This document shows, one piece after another, positions 23,133 to 31,095 of a stretch of 47,470 nt of DNA; the stretch's first letter is position 1; each line of letters opens with the position of its first letter. Source of the stretch: a bacterium (GTDB taxonomy: Bacteria > Bacteroidota > Bacteroidia > Chitinophagales > Saprospiraceae); the NCBI GenBank assembly GCA_024742755.1, contig JANSXW010000039.1, forward strand, positions 1 through 47,470, read 5' to 3'. The translations under genes were made by a program, and so were the position numbers. Under the pieces are notes generated by a model, which was not told the origin of the DNA, made no database searches, and was given only the letters and a program-made list of their open reading frames with translations.

Positions 23133-23770
23133 ACGATGGGGTTTTGATCAGCAAATTGCTTCAGCAGCAGCGGCGCCTGAGGGCCGGTGCAGAAAAGCAG
23201 GTCTAAAATACTCAAATTCGGGATAAACCCATGCCGTTCCTGAAACACCTGTGGGTAGGGCAGGGGTTCGAAATCCAGCTTCGGGTGTTTGGGGTGAATG
23301 GCTTCGCGCAGGTCGAGGGTGCCTTCCGGTACGGCTCCGTAACCGGTAGTCTCCCGGATGTCTGCTTCCGATTGCAGGGTCCGGAGCAGTTGTGTAAGCA
23401 GTGCCCGGTTGAGTTCAAAAAGGTTTGCCGGTTTGCTGCGCAGAATGGCCTCGATGGGCTCGGCGTAGAATTCAAAAAACGGCGATTTCCCGTAGGCCGA
23501 TTTGATGCTGTGCCAGTGTTCGCCAAACCAGGGCTTTTTGTAGTCCACCCGCACCTGATCAACAGGCATCTGCTGGTGCTTGCCTTTTTTGAGCGGAACG
23601 GAGAGCAGCATCGGGCCATTGGCACCGACCAAATGCGCCCGGTTGCGGTAGCTGCGCTTTTGGTAGTGCTCCCGGGCTTCCAGGTAAACCGTATCCACCT
23701 GTGCCAGTACCGTGAAGTACTGTACAGGCGGCAGGTATTGCGCTTCGATAAGTATGGATAAGTCGGTCAT
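23129..23770 (-). CDS. WbqC family protein
   Basis: A 213-residue protein of the WbqC family. The N-terminal text IEAQYLPPVQYFTVLAQVD and the phrases YQKRSYRNRAHLVGANG and GKHQQMPVDQVRVD are typical. WbqC-like proteins occur in O-antigen clusters and widely in Bacteroidota, often next to signal peptidase genes; the biochemical function is not established. Here it is the first gene of a two-gene unit with the dynamin-like GTPase, overlapping it by 4 bases. No sugar-nucleotide or glycosyltransferase genes flank it except perhaps the polytopic membrane protein encoded divergently. Confidence 0.85.
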   Translation of the reverse strand: MTDLSILIEAQYLPPVQYFTVLAQVDTVYLEAREHYQKRSYRNRAHLVGANGPMLLSVPLKKGKHQQMPVDQVRVDYKKPWFGEHWHSIKSAYGKSPFFEFYAEPIEAILRSKPANLFELNRALLTQLLRTLQSEADIRETTGYGAVPEGTLDLREAIHPKHPKLDFEPLPYPQVFQERHGFIPNLSILDLLFCTGPQAPLLLKQFADQNPIV

Positions 23771-23890
23771 CGTTCGCTGTTTAGACGCTGGCTGCGGCTG
23801 GCGGCCACAAAGTAGGCAATTTTAAACCAGTTATCCATTCCCACGTTTGGCAAATGATGGTTTTCTTTGCACCGGCAAATCCAAACGCAC

Positions 23891-25381
23891 ATGACAGCCA
23901 AGACCTCTTACTTATACGCTATTGCACTGCTTTTGTTGGTGGTCAACCTGCTGGTTGGCAATGGCATGACGACCATCTGGGACGGGGTGGAAGGCATGCT
24001 GGCCTGGCAAATACAGCATGATGCCGCAGGCGCTACCTTTCACGAACAGCTGGCCGCTTTGCTGATGAGCGGTACCCTCGATCCTTTTTTCCTTCGGTTT
24101 CCCGGCGCAATAGCGGTGATCTTTGGACTGACGGCCTACTACATTTTTGCCCGCCGCCTGGTGGGTACGGAGGTGGTGCTGAATACGCTGGCACTGGCCG
24201 CCTCTTCCCTGCTGATGGCCAATCTGGCGAAGGTTGCTTCCGGTGACATCTGGGCGATGATGTTGCAGTGGCTGGCCTACGCGGCTATGATCCGCTATCT
24301 GAAACAGCCGCAAATAAGCTGGCAGTTAAGTTTTTACGCCCTTGCTGCCCTGGCCATATGGGTGCAGCCTTTGCAGTCGCTGATCTTCCTGTTGGGCACC
24401 GCCGCTTTTCTTTACTTTATGCACGCAGATGGGCGGCGGCTCCTGCGCCTTAATCCCTGGGTTATGATGCTCCTGACAGCGGGCGGGCTTTACGCTCTGC
24501 AATGGCTGGACATGGCTGGAGGCACCTTTTATATTGGTTTCCGTACGGGGAGGTTTCTTTGGGTGAATGCAGTGGGCGTGCTCCCTTTTCTCGGGCTTGT
24601 GCTGGGCGGCATCGTGGAGCATAGCCAACGGTTGGGCAAGCGGGATGAACAAGCAGTGCTCTATATGGGGGCATTGGTATTCGCCTTGCTGGGGCACAGC
24701 CTGGCGCTGCAGCCTTTGCTGGCTATGATTGCAGCCCGGCAGTTGCGCAACTATTTCCATAAGGGCTATCCGCACCGGGGGCTGGTTAAAGCGGGTGCGG
24801 TGCTGCACCTCGTTGCTGCTGCCTGTTTTTTGATCCTTTTTATGATTGGCAGTTTCGTGCAATTTCGCGGTCTGGGCTTTCAGGCAGGGCTGGCTACAGG
24901 CGGGCTGTACTGGGTGTGGAGTTTTGTGGCGGTGGTGGGTTTTGTAGGTGCCCGTGCCTCTTATGCCCGCCTCGGCACCATCATGAGCGGGGTGCTGCTG
25001 ACCACCTTCTTTTGGATTCAATTCAGCCCCTTGCTGGAGGTACAGCGCAACTGGGCACAGGAAATCGTAGAGCCGGAAGGGCCTTTCCCTAAGCCGGCGG
25101 AGCAGTTCATCATTGGCAGGGGAGAGGGGGCTTTCCCCGGAGTAGCGGCATACGCCTTTGCGGCAAATTCCAAAACAGCAGTCCTGAGCCATACCGCTTC
25201 CCTTCAGCAGGCGGTTGAGGCGCAGCAGGCGGGGACCGTCATCCTGGCGCCTCAGGGCTGGCTCCCGCCGCAGTTGGATACGTTGCAGACCGATACTACA
25301 GTTTACAAAGGCTGGAATGCGCCCCTGCAACCTGCAGTATGGGTCCGCTGTGAGGTAAAACCTAAGCTGTCTGGAAAATAA
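23891..25381 (+). CDS. Polytopic membrane protein, possibly GT-C type
   Basis: A 496-residue protein with roughly ten to twelve hydrophobic segments in the first 370 residues and a soluble C-terminal domain of about 120 residues. The first loop contains the acidic text TTIWDGVEGMLAWQ, at the position where GT-C glycosyltransferases (PMT/ArnT/GT39 type) carry their catalytic aspartate or glutamate. This similarity is only positional, and the usual longer signatures are absent, so glycosyltransferase activity is a hypothesis. The ATG at 23891 gives a clean first membrane segment; an in-frame ATG at 23867 adds eight polar residues. It overlaps the convergent small membrane gene by 20 bases. Confidence 0.7.
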   Translation: MTAKTSYLYAIALLLLVVNLLVGNGMTTIWDGVEGMLAWQIQHDAAGATFHEQLAALLMSGTLDPFFLRFPGAIAVIFGLTAYYIFARRLVGTEVVLNTLALAASSLLMANLAKVASGDIWAMMLQWLAYAAMIRYLKQPQISWQLSFYALAALAIWVQPLQSLIFLLGTAAFLYFMHADGRRLLRLNPWVMMLLTAGGLYALQWLDMAGGTFYIGFRTGRFLWVNAVGVLPFLGLVLGGIVEHSQRLGKRDEQAVLYMGALVFALLGHSLALQPLLAMIAARQLRNYFHKGYPHRGLVKAGAVLHLVAAACFLILFMIGSFVQFRGLGFQAGLATGGLYWVWSFVAVVGFVGARASYARLGTIMSGVLLTTFFWIQFSPLLEVQRNWAQEIVEPEGPFPKPAEQFIIGRGEGAFPGVAAYAFAANSKTAVLSHTASLQQAVEAQQAGTVILAPQGWLPPQLDTLQTDTTVYKGWNAPLQPAVWVRCEVKPKLSGK

Positions 25382-25493
25382 TGTACATCAGCGCCAGCAA
25401 GACGAAAGTGGAAATCAGGAAAATATTCAGAATGCGCTTTCCTTCCCGTTTCTCTTGTGCTGCAATCTTTTGTTGTCTTCTCGAACGTGCCAT
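25362..25493 (-). CDS. 43-residue single-pass membrane protein
   Basis: A very small protein: a basic N-terminal half (MARSRRQQKIAAQEKREGKR) followed by one membrane segment (ILNIFLISTFVLLALMYIIF). The positive half would face the cytoplasm. The start at 25493 was chosen because the 38 residues that could be added upstream have a different character. Its 3' end overlaps the previous gene by 20 bases. Small basic-plus-TM proteins of this type occur in many Bacteroidota without a known role. It could be a chance reading frame, but the clean composition and start argue for a real gene. Confidence 0.6.
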   Translation of the reverse strand: MARSRRQQKIAAQEKREGKRILNIFLISTFVLLALMYIIFQTA

Positions 25494-25652
25494 AGTATCT
25501 TGGTTTTGGTTAGCAGAATGAAGAATTAGGTTTGGTAAAATAAGGCTTATGCCGAAACTTCGCAAATTTTGCCGGAAGAGGCTGGTGGTGGCCGCTGCGA
25601 TTTGCACGCTAATTTTTCTATTTTTACCCGCAAATCAAACCACACCTATCTC

Positions 25653-27032
25653 TTGGCACTTATCAAATCAATCTCAGGCATACGGGGCACAATTGGCGGC
25701 AAATCCGGCGACAACCTAACCCCTCAGGACATCGTAGAATCCACAGCGGCCTTTGGCCATTGGCTGCTCGAAAAAGGAGCAAAACCTAAAGTGGTTATTG
25801 GCCGGGACGGCCGCATCTCTGGCTCCATCGTTAATGAGCTGGCCAGCGCCACCCTGCGCGCTATGGGCATCGATGTGGTCGACCTGGGCCTTTCCACCAC
25901 CCCAACTGTGGAGATGGCCGTGACCATGGAAGAAGCCGGCGCAGGCATCGTCATTACAGCCAGCCACAACCCGCGGGAGTGGAATGCCCTGAAGTTCCTC
26001 AACGACAAAGGCGAATTTATCTCAAAAGCAGACGGTGAAGCCTTGCTGAAAATCATCGAAAGTGGTGATATTGAATATGCCGGGGTAGACGAGCTGGGTA
26101 AAGTCCTGCAGGATGACCGCTACATCAAGCGGCATGTGCAGGCGATCCTGGATTTGCCTTATGTGGACGCAGCGCTGGTCAAAAGCAAAAAGTACCGCGT
26201 GGTGGTCGATTGCATCAACAGTTCCGGATCGGTAGCGATGCCCCCACTGCTCAAAGCCCTGGGCTGCGAAGTCGAACTGCTCAACAAAAAACCCAACGGC
26301 CGTTTCGCGCACAACCCGGAGCCGCTCCCCAAACACCTCAAGGACCTGAGCCGGGAGGTTGTGGAAGTCAAAGCAGATGTGGGGATTGCCGTAGACCCGG
26401 ATGTGGACCGCCTTGCTTTCGTGTGCGAAGATGGCAGCATGTTCGGCGAAGAATATACCCTGGTAGCCGTAGCAGATTACATCCTGCAACAGCAACCGGG
26501 CAATACCGTTTCCAACCTGTCATCCACCCGCGCCCTGCGCGATATCACGGAGCGCCACGGCGGGCAGTACTTTGCCAGTGCAGTGGGCGAGGTAAATGTG
26601 GTCACGGAAATGAAAAACCGCAACGCCGTAATCGGTGGGGAAGGCAACGGCGGGGTCATTGTACCCGATTTGCACTACGGCCGGGATGCGATGGCCGGAG
26701 TGGCGATCTTCCTGACCCTCCTGGCAAAATCTGGCCAAACGGCAAGCGCCCTAAAAGCCAGCTACCCGGAATACCATATGGTCAAAGACCGCATTGAGCT
26801 AACGCCACAGATTGACGTGGATGGCCTGCTGAAAGACCTGGAAAACAAGTTTAAGTCGGAAGACTACAATACCATCGATGGGCTGAAGATTGACTTTGCC
26901 GACGGATGGGTACATTTGCGCAAGTCGAATACCGAGCCTATCATCCGGGTGTACGCCGAAGGGCAAAGCCCGGAAGCTGCGCAGGCATTTGCAGACCGTA
27001 TGAAAACGGCTGCCCTCGAATTGATCGGATAA
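25653..27032 (+). CDS. glmM: Phosphohexomutase, phosphoglucosamine mutase type
   Basis: A 459-residue alpha-D-phosphohexomutase. The N-terminus LIKSISGIRGTIGG is that of Bacteroidota GlmM-annotated proteins, and it forces a start at the TTG at 25653, since no ATG precedes it in a family-consistent position. The phosphoserine is S104 in VITASHNPREWNAL, the metal-binding loop is DPDVDRLAF, the sugar-binding loop GEGNGGVI, and the phosphate-binding loop RKSNTEPIIRVYAEG. It interconverts glucosamine-6-phosphate and glucosamine-1-phosphate for cell-wall precursor synthesis; phosphomannomutase or phosphoglucomutase activity is possible in this superfamily. The class V aminotransferase gene follows by 11 bases. 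Confidence 0.88.
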   Translation: MALIKSISGIRGTIGGKSGDNLTPQDIVESTAAFGHWLLEKGAKPKVVIGRDGRISGSIVNELASATLRAMGIDVVDLGLSTTPTVEMAVTMEEAGAGIVITASHNPREWNALKFLNDKGEFISKADGEALLKIIESGDIEYAGVDELGKVLQDDRYIKRHVQAILDLPYVDAALVKSKKYRVVVDCINSSGSVAMPPLLKALGCEVELLNKKPNGRFAHNPEPLPKHLKDLSREVVEVKADVGIAVDPDVDRLAFVCEDGSMFGEEYTLVAVADYILQQQPGNTVSNLSSTRALRDITERHGGQYFASAVGEVNVVTEMKNRNAVIGGEGNGGVIVPDLHYGRDAMAGVAIFLTLLAKSGQTASALKASYPEYHMVKDRIELTPQIDVDGLLKDLENKFKSEDYNTIDGLKIDFADGWVHLRKSNTEPIIRVYAEGQSPEAAQAFADRMKTAALELIG

Positions 27033-27043
27033 AACCTTTAGTT

Positions 27044-28537
27044 ATGGAAGCCCTAACCACTACTTCTTTAGAAACGCATTTCGCGCCGTACCGCAAAAAT
27101 GTCATCGGGCAGGACTATGTTTTTGATACCCCCGATGGCCCCAAACGGATCCTCTATGCAGACTGGACGGCAAGCGGCCGCCTGTACAAGCCTATCGAAG
27201 AATGGCTGATGCAGGAAATCGGGCCATTCGTAGCCAACACGCATACGGAAACCTCGGTTACGGGGACTTCCATGACGATGGCTTACCACAAAGCCAAGGA
27301 GATCATCAAGGCGCATGTGGGTGCCCGGCCGAAAGACGTACTGATTTCCTCTAACTCGGGTATGACCGGGGTGGTCAATAAGTTTCAGCGCATCCTCGGG
27401 CTGAAGGTGCACGAGAAGTTCCGCGACCGGGTAAAGGTGGCGGAAGAAGAACGGGCGATCATCTTTTGTACCCACATGGAGCACCATTCCAATCAGACGT
27501 CCTGGCTGGAGACGCTGGCGGACGTAGAGGTCATCAGGCCTACGCCGGAGGGTTTGGTAGACCTGGAGCACCTGAAAACGCTGCTGCAACAGTACCAAAA
27601 CCGGAAGACCAAGATCGCGGCCATCACTTCCTGTTCCAATGTGACCGGGCTGAAAACGCCCTATCACGAGATTGCCGGGCTAATGCACGAACAGGGTGGG
27701 CTGTGTTTTGTAGATTTTGCCTGTTCCGCACCCTACATCGACATCAATATGCGGCCGGAGGAGCCTCTGCAGCACCTTGATGCCATCTATTTCTCTCCCC
27801 ATAAGTTCCTGGGCGGGCCCGGCTCTACGGGCATCCTGGTATTCGACCCCAAACTGTACACCAACCGGGTGCCCGACAACCCCGGTGGCGGCACCGTAGA
27901 CTGGACCAACCCCTGGGGCGGGCATAAGTACATCGATGAAATCGAAGCGCGGGAGGATGGCGGCACGCCGGCTTTTTTGCAGACCATCAAAGTCGCTTAC
28001 TGCATCCGGCTCAAAGAAGAAATGGGCGTAGATAAAATCCTTGCCCGGGAGCAGGAGCTCCTGGACCGGGTATGGAAACGCCTGGACCAACTGCCTAACC
28101 TGCATATCCTCGCGCCCCACCTGCGCGACCGGCTTGGTGTGGTCTCCTTCTATATTGATGGGTTGCACTATAACCTGGGCGTCAAATTGCTCAACGATAA
28201 ATTTGGCGTGCAGACCCGGGGCGGCTGCTCCTGTGCCGGCACCTACGGGCATTATCTGCTCAATGTGGATCAGCAGTATTCCAAGTCCATCACCGATGAG
28301 ATCAGTCAGGGCGTGCTGACCCACAAGCCTGGTTGGATACGGATGTCTATTCACCCGGTCATGACGGATGCGGAGATGGATGCCATTCTCGATGCCATAG
28401 AGGCGGTGCACGACCATCATGCTGAGTGGGCAAAGGACTACGCGTACAACCCTGGCACCAATGAGTATCAGCACAAAGACTTTGCAGGCGATGAAACCGA
28501 ACGGGTCGCTCGCTGGTTTAGTGCAAAAATGGCATAA
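27044..28537 (+). CDS. Class V aminotransferase-fold PLP enzyme
   Basis: A 497-residue PLP enzyme of the aminotransferase class V family. The PLP lysine is K254 in FSPHKFLGGPGSTG; upstream are ADWTASGRLYKPIEEW, THTETSVTGTSMTMAY and FVDFACSAPY with the PLP-ring aspartate. C-terminal text GVQTRGGCSCAGTYGHYLL resembles the cysteine-bearing loop of cysteine desulfurases and selenocysteine lyases. The protein is about 90 residues longer than typical family members because of a C-terminal extension. The substrate is unknown. It is followed after 1 base by a second class V enzyme, so both are surely cotranscribed. The ATG at 27044 is preferred; earlier in-frame starts lie inside glmM. Confidence 0.9.
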   Translation: MEALTTTSLETHFAPYRKNVIGQDYVFDTPDGPKRILYADWTASGRLYKPIEEWLMQEIGPFVANTHTETSVTGTSMTMAYHKAKEIIKAHVGARPKDVLISSNSGMTGVVNKFQRILGLKVHEKFRDRVKVAEEERAIIFCTHMEHHSNQTSWLETLADVEVIRPTPEGLVDLEHLKTLLQQYQNRKTKIAAITSCSNVTGLKTPYHEIAGLMHEQGGLCFVDFACSAPYIDINMRPEEPLQHLDAIYFSPHKFLGGPGSTGILVFDPKLYTNRVPDNPGGGTVDWTNPWGGHKYIDEIEAREDGGTPAFLQTIKVAYCIRLKEEMGVDKILAREQELLDRVWKRLDQLPNLHILAPHLRDRLGVVSFYIDGLHYNLGVKLLNDKFGVQTRGGCSCAGTYGHYLLNVDQQYSKSITDEISQGVLTHKPGWIRMSIHPVMTDAEMDAILDAIEAVHDHHAEWAKDYAYNPGTNEYQHKDFAGDETERVARWFSAKMA

Positions 28538-28538
28538 C

Positions 28539-29681
28539 ATGGACCGTATTTATTTTGACAACGCTGCAACCACCCCGTTACTCCCGGAAGTCATACAGGC
28601 GATGACCGAAGCGATGGGCACCTATTACGGTAACCCATCTTCCATTCACAACGAAGGGCGTACGGCCCGCTCGGTGATTGAGCAGGCCCGGCGCACGATT
28701 GCCGGGCAGCTGGGCGCCTCGATTGGTGAAATCTTCTTCACCTCCGGTGGCTCAGAGTCGAATAATATGGCCTTGAAATGTGCGGTACGGGACCTTGGCG
28801 TTACCCGCATCATCAGCAGCCCGCTGGAACACCACTGCGTGCTGCACTCTATTGATGCGCTGCAGCGGGAGCATAACATCGAGCGCGTTGAGGTCAATAC
28901 CGATCAGGCGGGCCGGATAGACCTGGCACACCTCGAAGAACTCCTGGCGGGAAGTGATCAGAAAACCCTCGTCTCCCTCATGTACGCCAATAACGAAATT
29001 GGCACCCTGATTGATTTGGAAGCCATAGCTGCCTTATGTCAGGAGCATGGCGCCCTCTTTCATTCCGATACGGTGCAGGCGATTGGCTACTATCCGATTG
29101 ATGTGTCCAAGACGCCAATGGCTTTTTTGACAGGCGCGGCGCATAAATTCCACGGCCCGAAAGGCGTAGGCTTTGTGTACATCAATGGAGACAACGCCGT
29201 AAAGCCTTTTATTGACGGGGGCGCACAGGAACGCAACATGCGGGGCGGCACCGAAAACATCTATGGCATTCTCGGCATGGCAAAAGCCCTGGAGCTTGCC
29301 TATGCGGAATTGCCGGAACGCCGGGCCAAAATAACCGAACTGCGCGATTACCTGCGGGAACAGCTGGAAGCTAATTTCGAAGACCTGGAGTTTAACGGAG
29401 ATCCCCGAAACGGGCATTACAAGCTGCTGAGCGTTAGTTTTCCGCCCTCGCCCAAAGCCGAGTTGCTGCTGCTCAACCTGGATATTGCCGGTATCAGTGT
29501 TTCCGGGGGCAGTGCCTGCAGCTCCGGGGCCGATGCAGGCTCTCATGTGGTCAGTGCCCTTCATGGGGATTCTCCCCGGAAGACCATGCGGTTCAGCTTT
29601 TCTCACCTGAACACTAAGGCTGAAGTGGATCAGGTAGTGGCTAAGCTCAGGGAAATTCTTCCGGTTGGAGTAGCCGGGTAA
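28539..29681 (+). CDS. Cysteine desulfurase (NifS/IscS-like)
   Basis: A 380-residue class V PLP enzyme that takes sulfur from cysteine. The N-terminus IYFDNAATTPLLPEV is diagnostic; the PLP lysine is K203 in GAAHKFHGPKGVGF, and the sulfur-carrying cysteine is C327 in SGGSACSSGADAGSHV, in the short-loop arrangement of IscS/NifS group I enzymes. It would supply sulfur for Fe-S clusters or tRNA modification. No iscU, iscA or suf genes are adjacent. It starts 1 base after the stop of the other class V enzyme. A strong inverted repeat terminator follows the stop codon by 4 bases. Confidence 0.93.
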   Translation: MDRIYFDNAATTPLLPEVIQAMTEAMGTYYGNPSSIHNEGRTARSVIEQARRTIAGQLGASIGEIFFTSGGSESNNMALKCAVRDLGVTRIISSPLEHHCVLHSIDALQREHNIERVEVNTDQAGRIDLAHLEELLAGSDQKTLVSLMYANNEIGTLIDLEAIAALCQEHGALFHSDTVQAIGYYPIDVSKTPMAFLTGAAHKFHGPKGVGFVYINGDNAVKPFIDGGAQERNMRGGTENIYGILGMAKALELAYAELPERRAKITELRDYLREQLEANFEDLEFNGDPRNGHYKLLSVSFPPSPKAELLLLNLDIAGISVSGGSACSSGADAGSHVVSALHGDSPRKTMRFSFSHLNTKAEVDQVVAKLREILPVGVAG

Positions 29682-29685
29682 AGGA

Positions 29686-29717
29686 ACAGGCTATCCGGAA
29701 CGTTCCCGATAGCCTGT
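29686..29717. terminator. Bidirectional terminator with nested palindrome
   Basis: A 10-bp perfect stem ACAGGCTATC / GATAGCCTGT with a 12-base loop that itself contains the palindrome GGAACGTTCC. It lies 4 bases after the cysteine desulfurase stop and 26 before the convergent SPOR gene stop. There is no T tract, so termination is likely but not certain. Confidence 0.6.
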
Positions 29718-29742
29718 GCTGTTGTAAGGTCCAGGAAAAAGT

Positions 29743-30291
29743 TTAGTTGCCGATGACCTGCTCAATAGGTACCCGTACGCCATCTTCATAGGAAGCGATC
29801 CAGGCATCTTTAATGCCCAGATTTTGGATTTGGGTTTGCAGTTGCTTGGCTTTCTGGTAATCCCGGAAACGCCCAAGGACGATTTTCTGAAGGCCGTCCA
29901 TGGTCTTGACACCCAAGCCATCCTCGTTGGTCTGCAAATCGGAATCAATTTTCGGGTCCTGGTACGCACCAATCTGTACGCGGAACCAAGTACCATAGTC
30001 ATCGGAAGTAGCCTGCAGCTCGCGGGTGACCGATTCGAGGGCCGCCTGCGCTTCCGCGAGTTCATTGCGCATATTTCCGTACTCCCGCTGCATTTCGGTC
30101 ATTTTTTCCTGATAGCTGTTGGCTTCCCGGGTCATGTCTTCGGCCTTGGTCGCATAATGGTCTGCTTTTTCGCGGCAGTTGTCCAGCTCCTGCTGTGCGG
30201 TTTCATACTTCTGCGCCAGCTCAGCTGATGATTTGCAGGAGAAAGTGAAAAAGCCAAGGCTAAGGGCAAAAAGGGTCAGTTTAATCTTCAT
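29743..30291 (-). CDS. SPOR-domain lipoprotein with coiled coil
   Basis: A 182-residue lipoprotein. The start at 30291 gives a type II signal peptide with C19 in FTFSCKSSAE. Residues about 25-100 form a charged coiled coil (ELAQKYETAQQELDN and so on), and the C-terminal region from about 105 is a SPOR-like peptidoglycan-binding domain, WFRVQIGAYQDPK through YQKAKQLQTQIQNLG. Such proteins bind denuded glycan strands at division sites. Neighbouring in-frame ATG codons at 30303 and 30330 lie upstream but give a worse signal peptide. It is divergent from tRNA-Val. Confidence 0.85.
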   Translation of the reverse strand: MKIKLTLFALSLGFFTFSCKSSAELAQKYETAQQELDNCREKADHYATKAEDMTREANSYQEKMTEMQREYGNMRNELAEAQAALESVTRELQATSDDYGTWFRVQIGAYQDPKIDSDLQTNEDGLGVKTMDGLQKIVLGRFRDYQKAKQLQTQIQNLGIKDAWIASYEDGVRVPIEQVIGN

Positions 30292-30371
30292 ATTAATTTT
30301 CATTGATGTTTGGACCACTAAACTAGGCAAGATTTTTCGATTTTCCCATCGGTAAATTTTCGGGGTAAATC

Positions 30372-30403
30372 TTGCAAATTAGCGGGGAGGTTATTTATCT
30401 TTG
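30372..30403 (+). promoter_or_regulatory. Promoter of tRNA-Val
   Basis: TATCTTTG (30396-30403) is a perfect -7 element with TTG at 30372-30374, 21 bases upstream. The tRNA begins 19 bases after the -7 element. Confidence 0.75.
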
Positions 30404-30421
30404 CCAACCACTTCAAAACGG

Positions 30422-30496
30422 GGGCATTTAGCTCAGTTGGTTTAGAGCGCTGCCTTGACAGGGCAGAGGTCACTGGTTCGAATCCAGTAATGCCCA
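30422..30496 (+). tRNA. tRNA-Val (GAC)
   Basis: A complete cloverleaf: acceptor GGGCATT / AATGCCC, anticodon stem CTGCC / GGCAG with loop TTGACAG (anticodon GAC) and T-arm CTGG-TTCGAAT-CCAG. The 3' CCA is not encoded. It has its own promoter and terminator. Confidence 0.96.
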
Positions 30497-30501
30497 CTGC
30501 T

Positions 30502-30534
30502 ACAGGGTCCGGTTTTTGCCGGGCCCTGTTTATT
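30502..30534 (+). terminator. Terminator of tRNA-Val
   Basis: ACAGGGTCCGG-TTTTTG-CCGGGCCCTGT, an 11-bp stem with one G-T pair, followed by TTATT. It begins 5 bases after the tRNA. Confidence 0.85.
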
Positions 30535-30555
30535 CGGCCTCGTTTATCCGTTCCT

Positions 30556-30777
30556 ATGCCTTCAACCGGGAAATTAATTATCTGCTTTGGTCTTTTTATC
30601 GTTTTGGCAGGCGTGATTGTTTACTTCTTCGGTGACAAACTGTCTTGGTTAGGGCGTTTGCCAGGCGATATCCGGGTGGAGGGGGAAAACGGGCGGTTCT
30701 ATTTTCCCATTGTAACGATGATCCTGATCAGTGTCCTGCTTTCTTTGCTCATCCGTTTGATACAGCGCATCTTGTAG
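30556..30777 (+). CDS. DUF2905 family small membrane protein
   Basis: A 73-residue protein with two membrane segments (LIICFGLFIVLAGVIVYFF and FPIVTMILISVLLSLLIRL) joined by the conserved loop LSWLGRLPGDIRVEGENG, the DUF2905 signature. The family is widespread among bacteria and its function is unknown. The start at 30556 fits the family length. It lies between the tRNA-Val terminator and the nrdJ regulatory region. Its own promoter is not obvious; readthrough from the tRNA transcript is possible. Confidence 0.9.
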   Translation: MPSTGKLIICFGLFIVLAGVIVYFFGDKLSWLGRLPGDIRVEGENGRFYFPIVTMILISVLLSLLIRLIQRIL

Positions 30778-30791
30778 TACCACAGAGCAGG

Positions 30792-30812
30792 TTATCAACA
30801 TTTTGTGGAAAA
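30792..30812. promoter_or_regulatory. Pair of DnaA-box-like sites upstream of nrdJ
   Basis: TTATCAACA on the plus strand (30792-30800) differs by one base from the DnaA box TTATCCACA, and TTTTCCACA on the minus strand (30804-30812) differs by one base as well. They face each other three bases apart and lie about 300 bases before the ribonucleotide reductase start. DnaA control of nrd genes is known in Escherichia coli; here it is inference. Confidence 0.4.
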
Positions 30813-30889
30813 CTACTACCACTCCTTGCACGCATTTTTAAAATAAGGCCCTTACATTTATCGTAGAGAATAGAATTCCCCAACTTCAA

Positions 30890-31090
30890 GCAAGAGTAAC
30901 CACCCTAAGCGAGAGACGACCTGAGCCCTGTGAGTTGCCTGATGTCAGGCTATTCCTGGGTAAGGTCCGGGCTTCCGCCCTTAAATGGCCCAAGCGGTCA
31001 CCAATTAAATTAATCATTGCTAGTACAATTCCAGGCAGACAGAGCCTGTGGATTGCTGATATAGTATTACCAAAACCAGCCAAACAGATA
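30890..31090 (+). promoter_or_regulatory. Candidate structured leader of nrdJ
   Basis: About 200 non-coding bases precede nrdJ. They contain a nested helix (GACC 30918-30921 with GGTC 30964-30967; CCC 30926-30928 with GGG 30958-30960; GCCTG 30937-30941 with CAGGC 30946-30950), then GGGC-TTCC-GCCC (30969-30980), and a long imperfect hairpin at 31026-31055 (CAATTCC and AGGC pairing with GCCT and GG-ATTG). A weak -7 candidate, TACATTTA, is at 30853-30860. Because the enzyme needs adenosylcobalamin a B12 riboswitch was looked for, but no recognisable B12 box was found. The RNA could be another class of regulatory leader; function is not shown. Confidence 0.5.
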
Positions 31091-31095
31091 CTAAG

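Noticed and set aside
30890..31090. Cobalamin riboswitch ahead of nrdJ
   Set aside because: Expected from the cofactor, but I could not find the B12 box or the conserved core in order; kept only as an unclassified structured leader.
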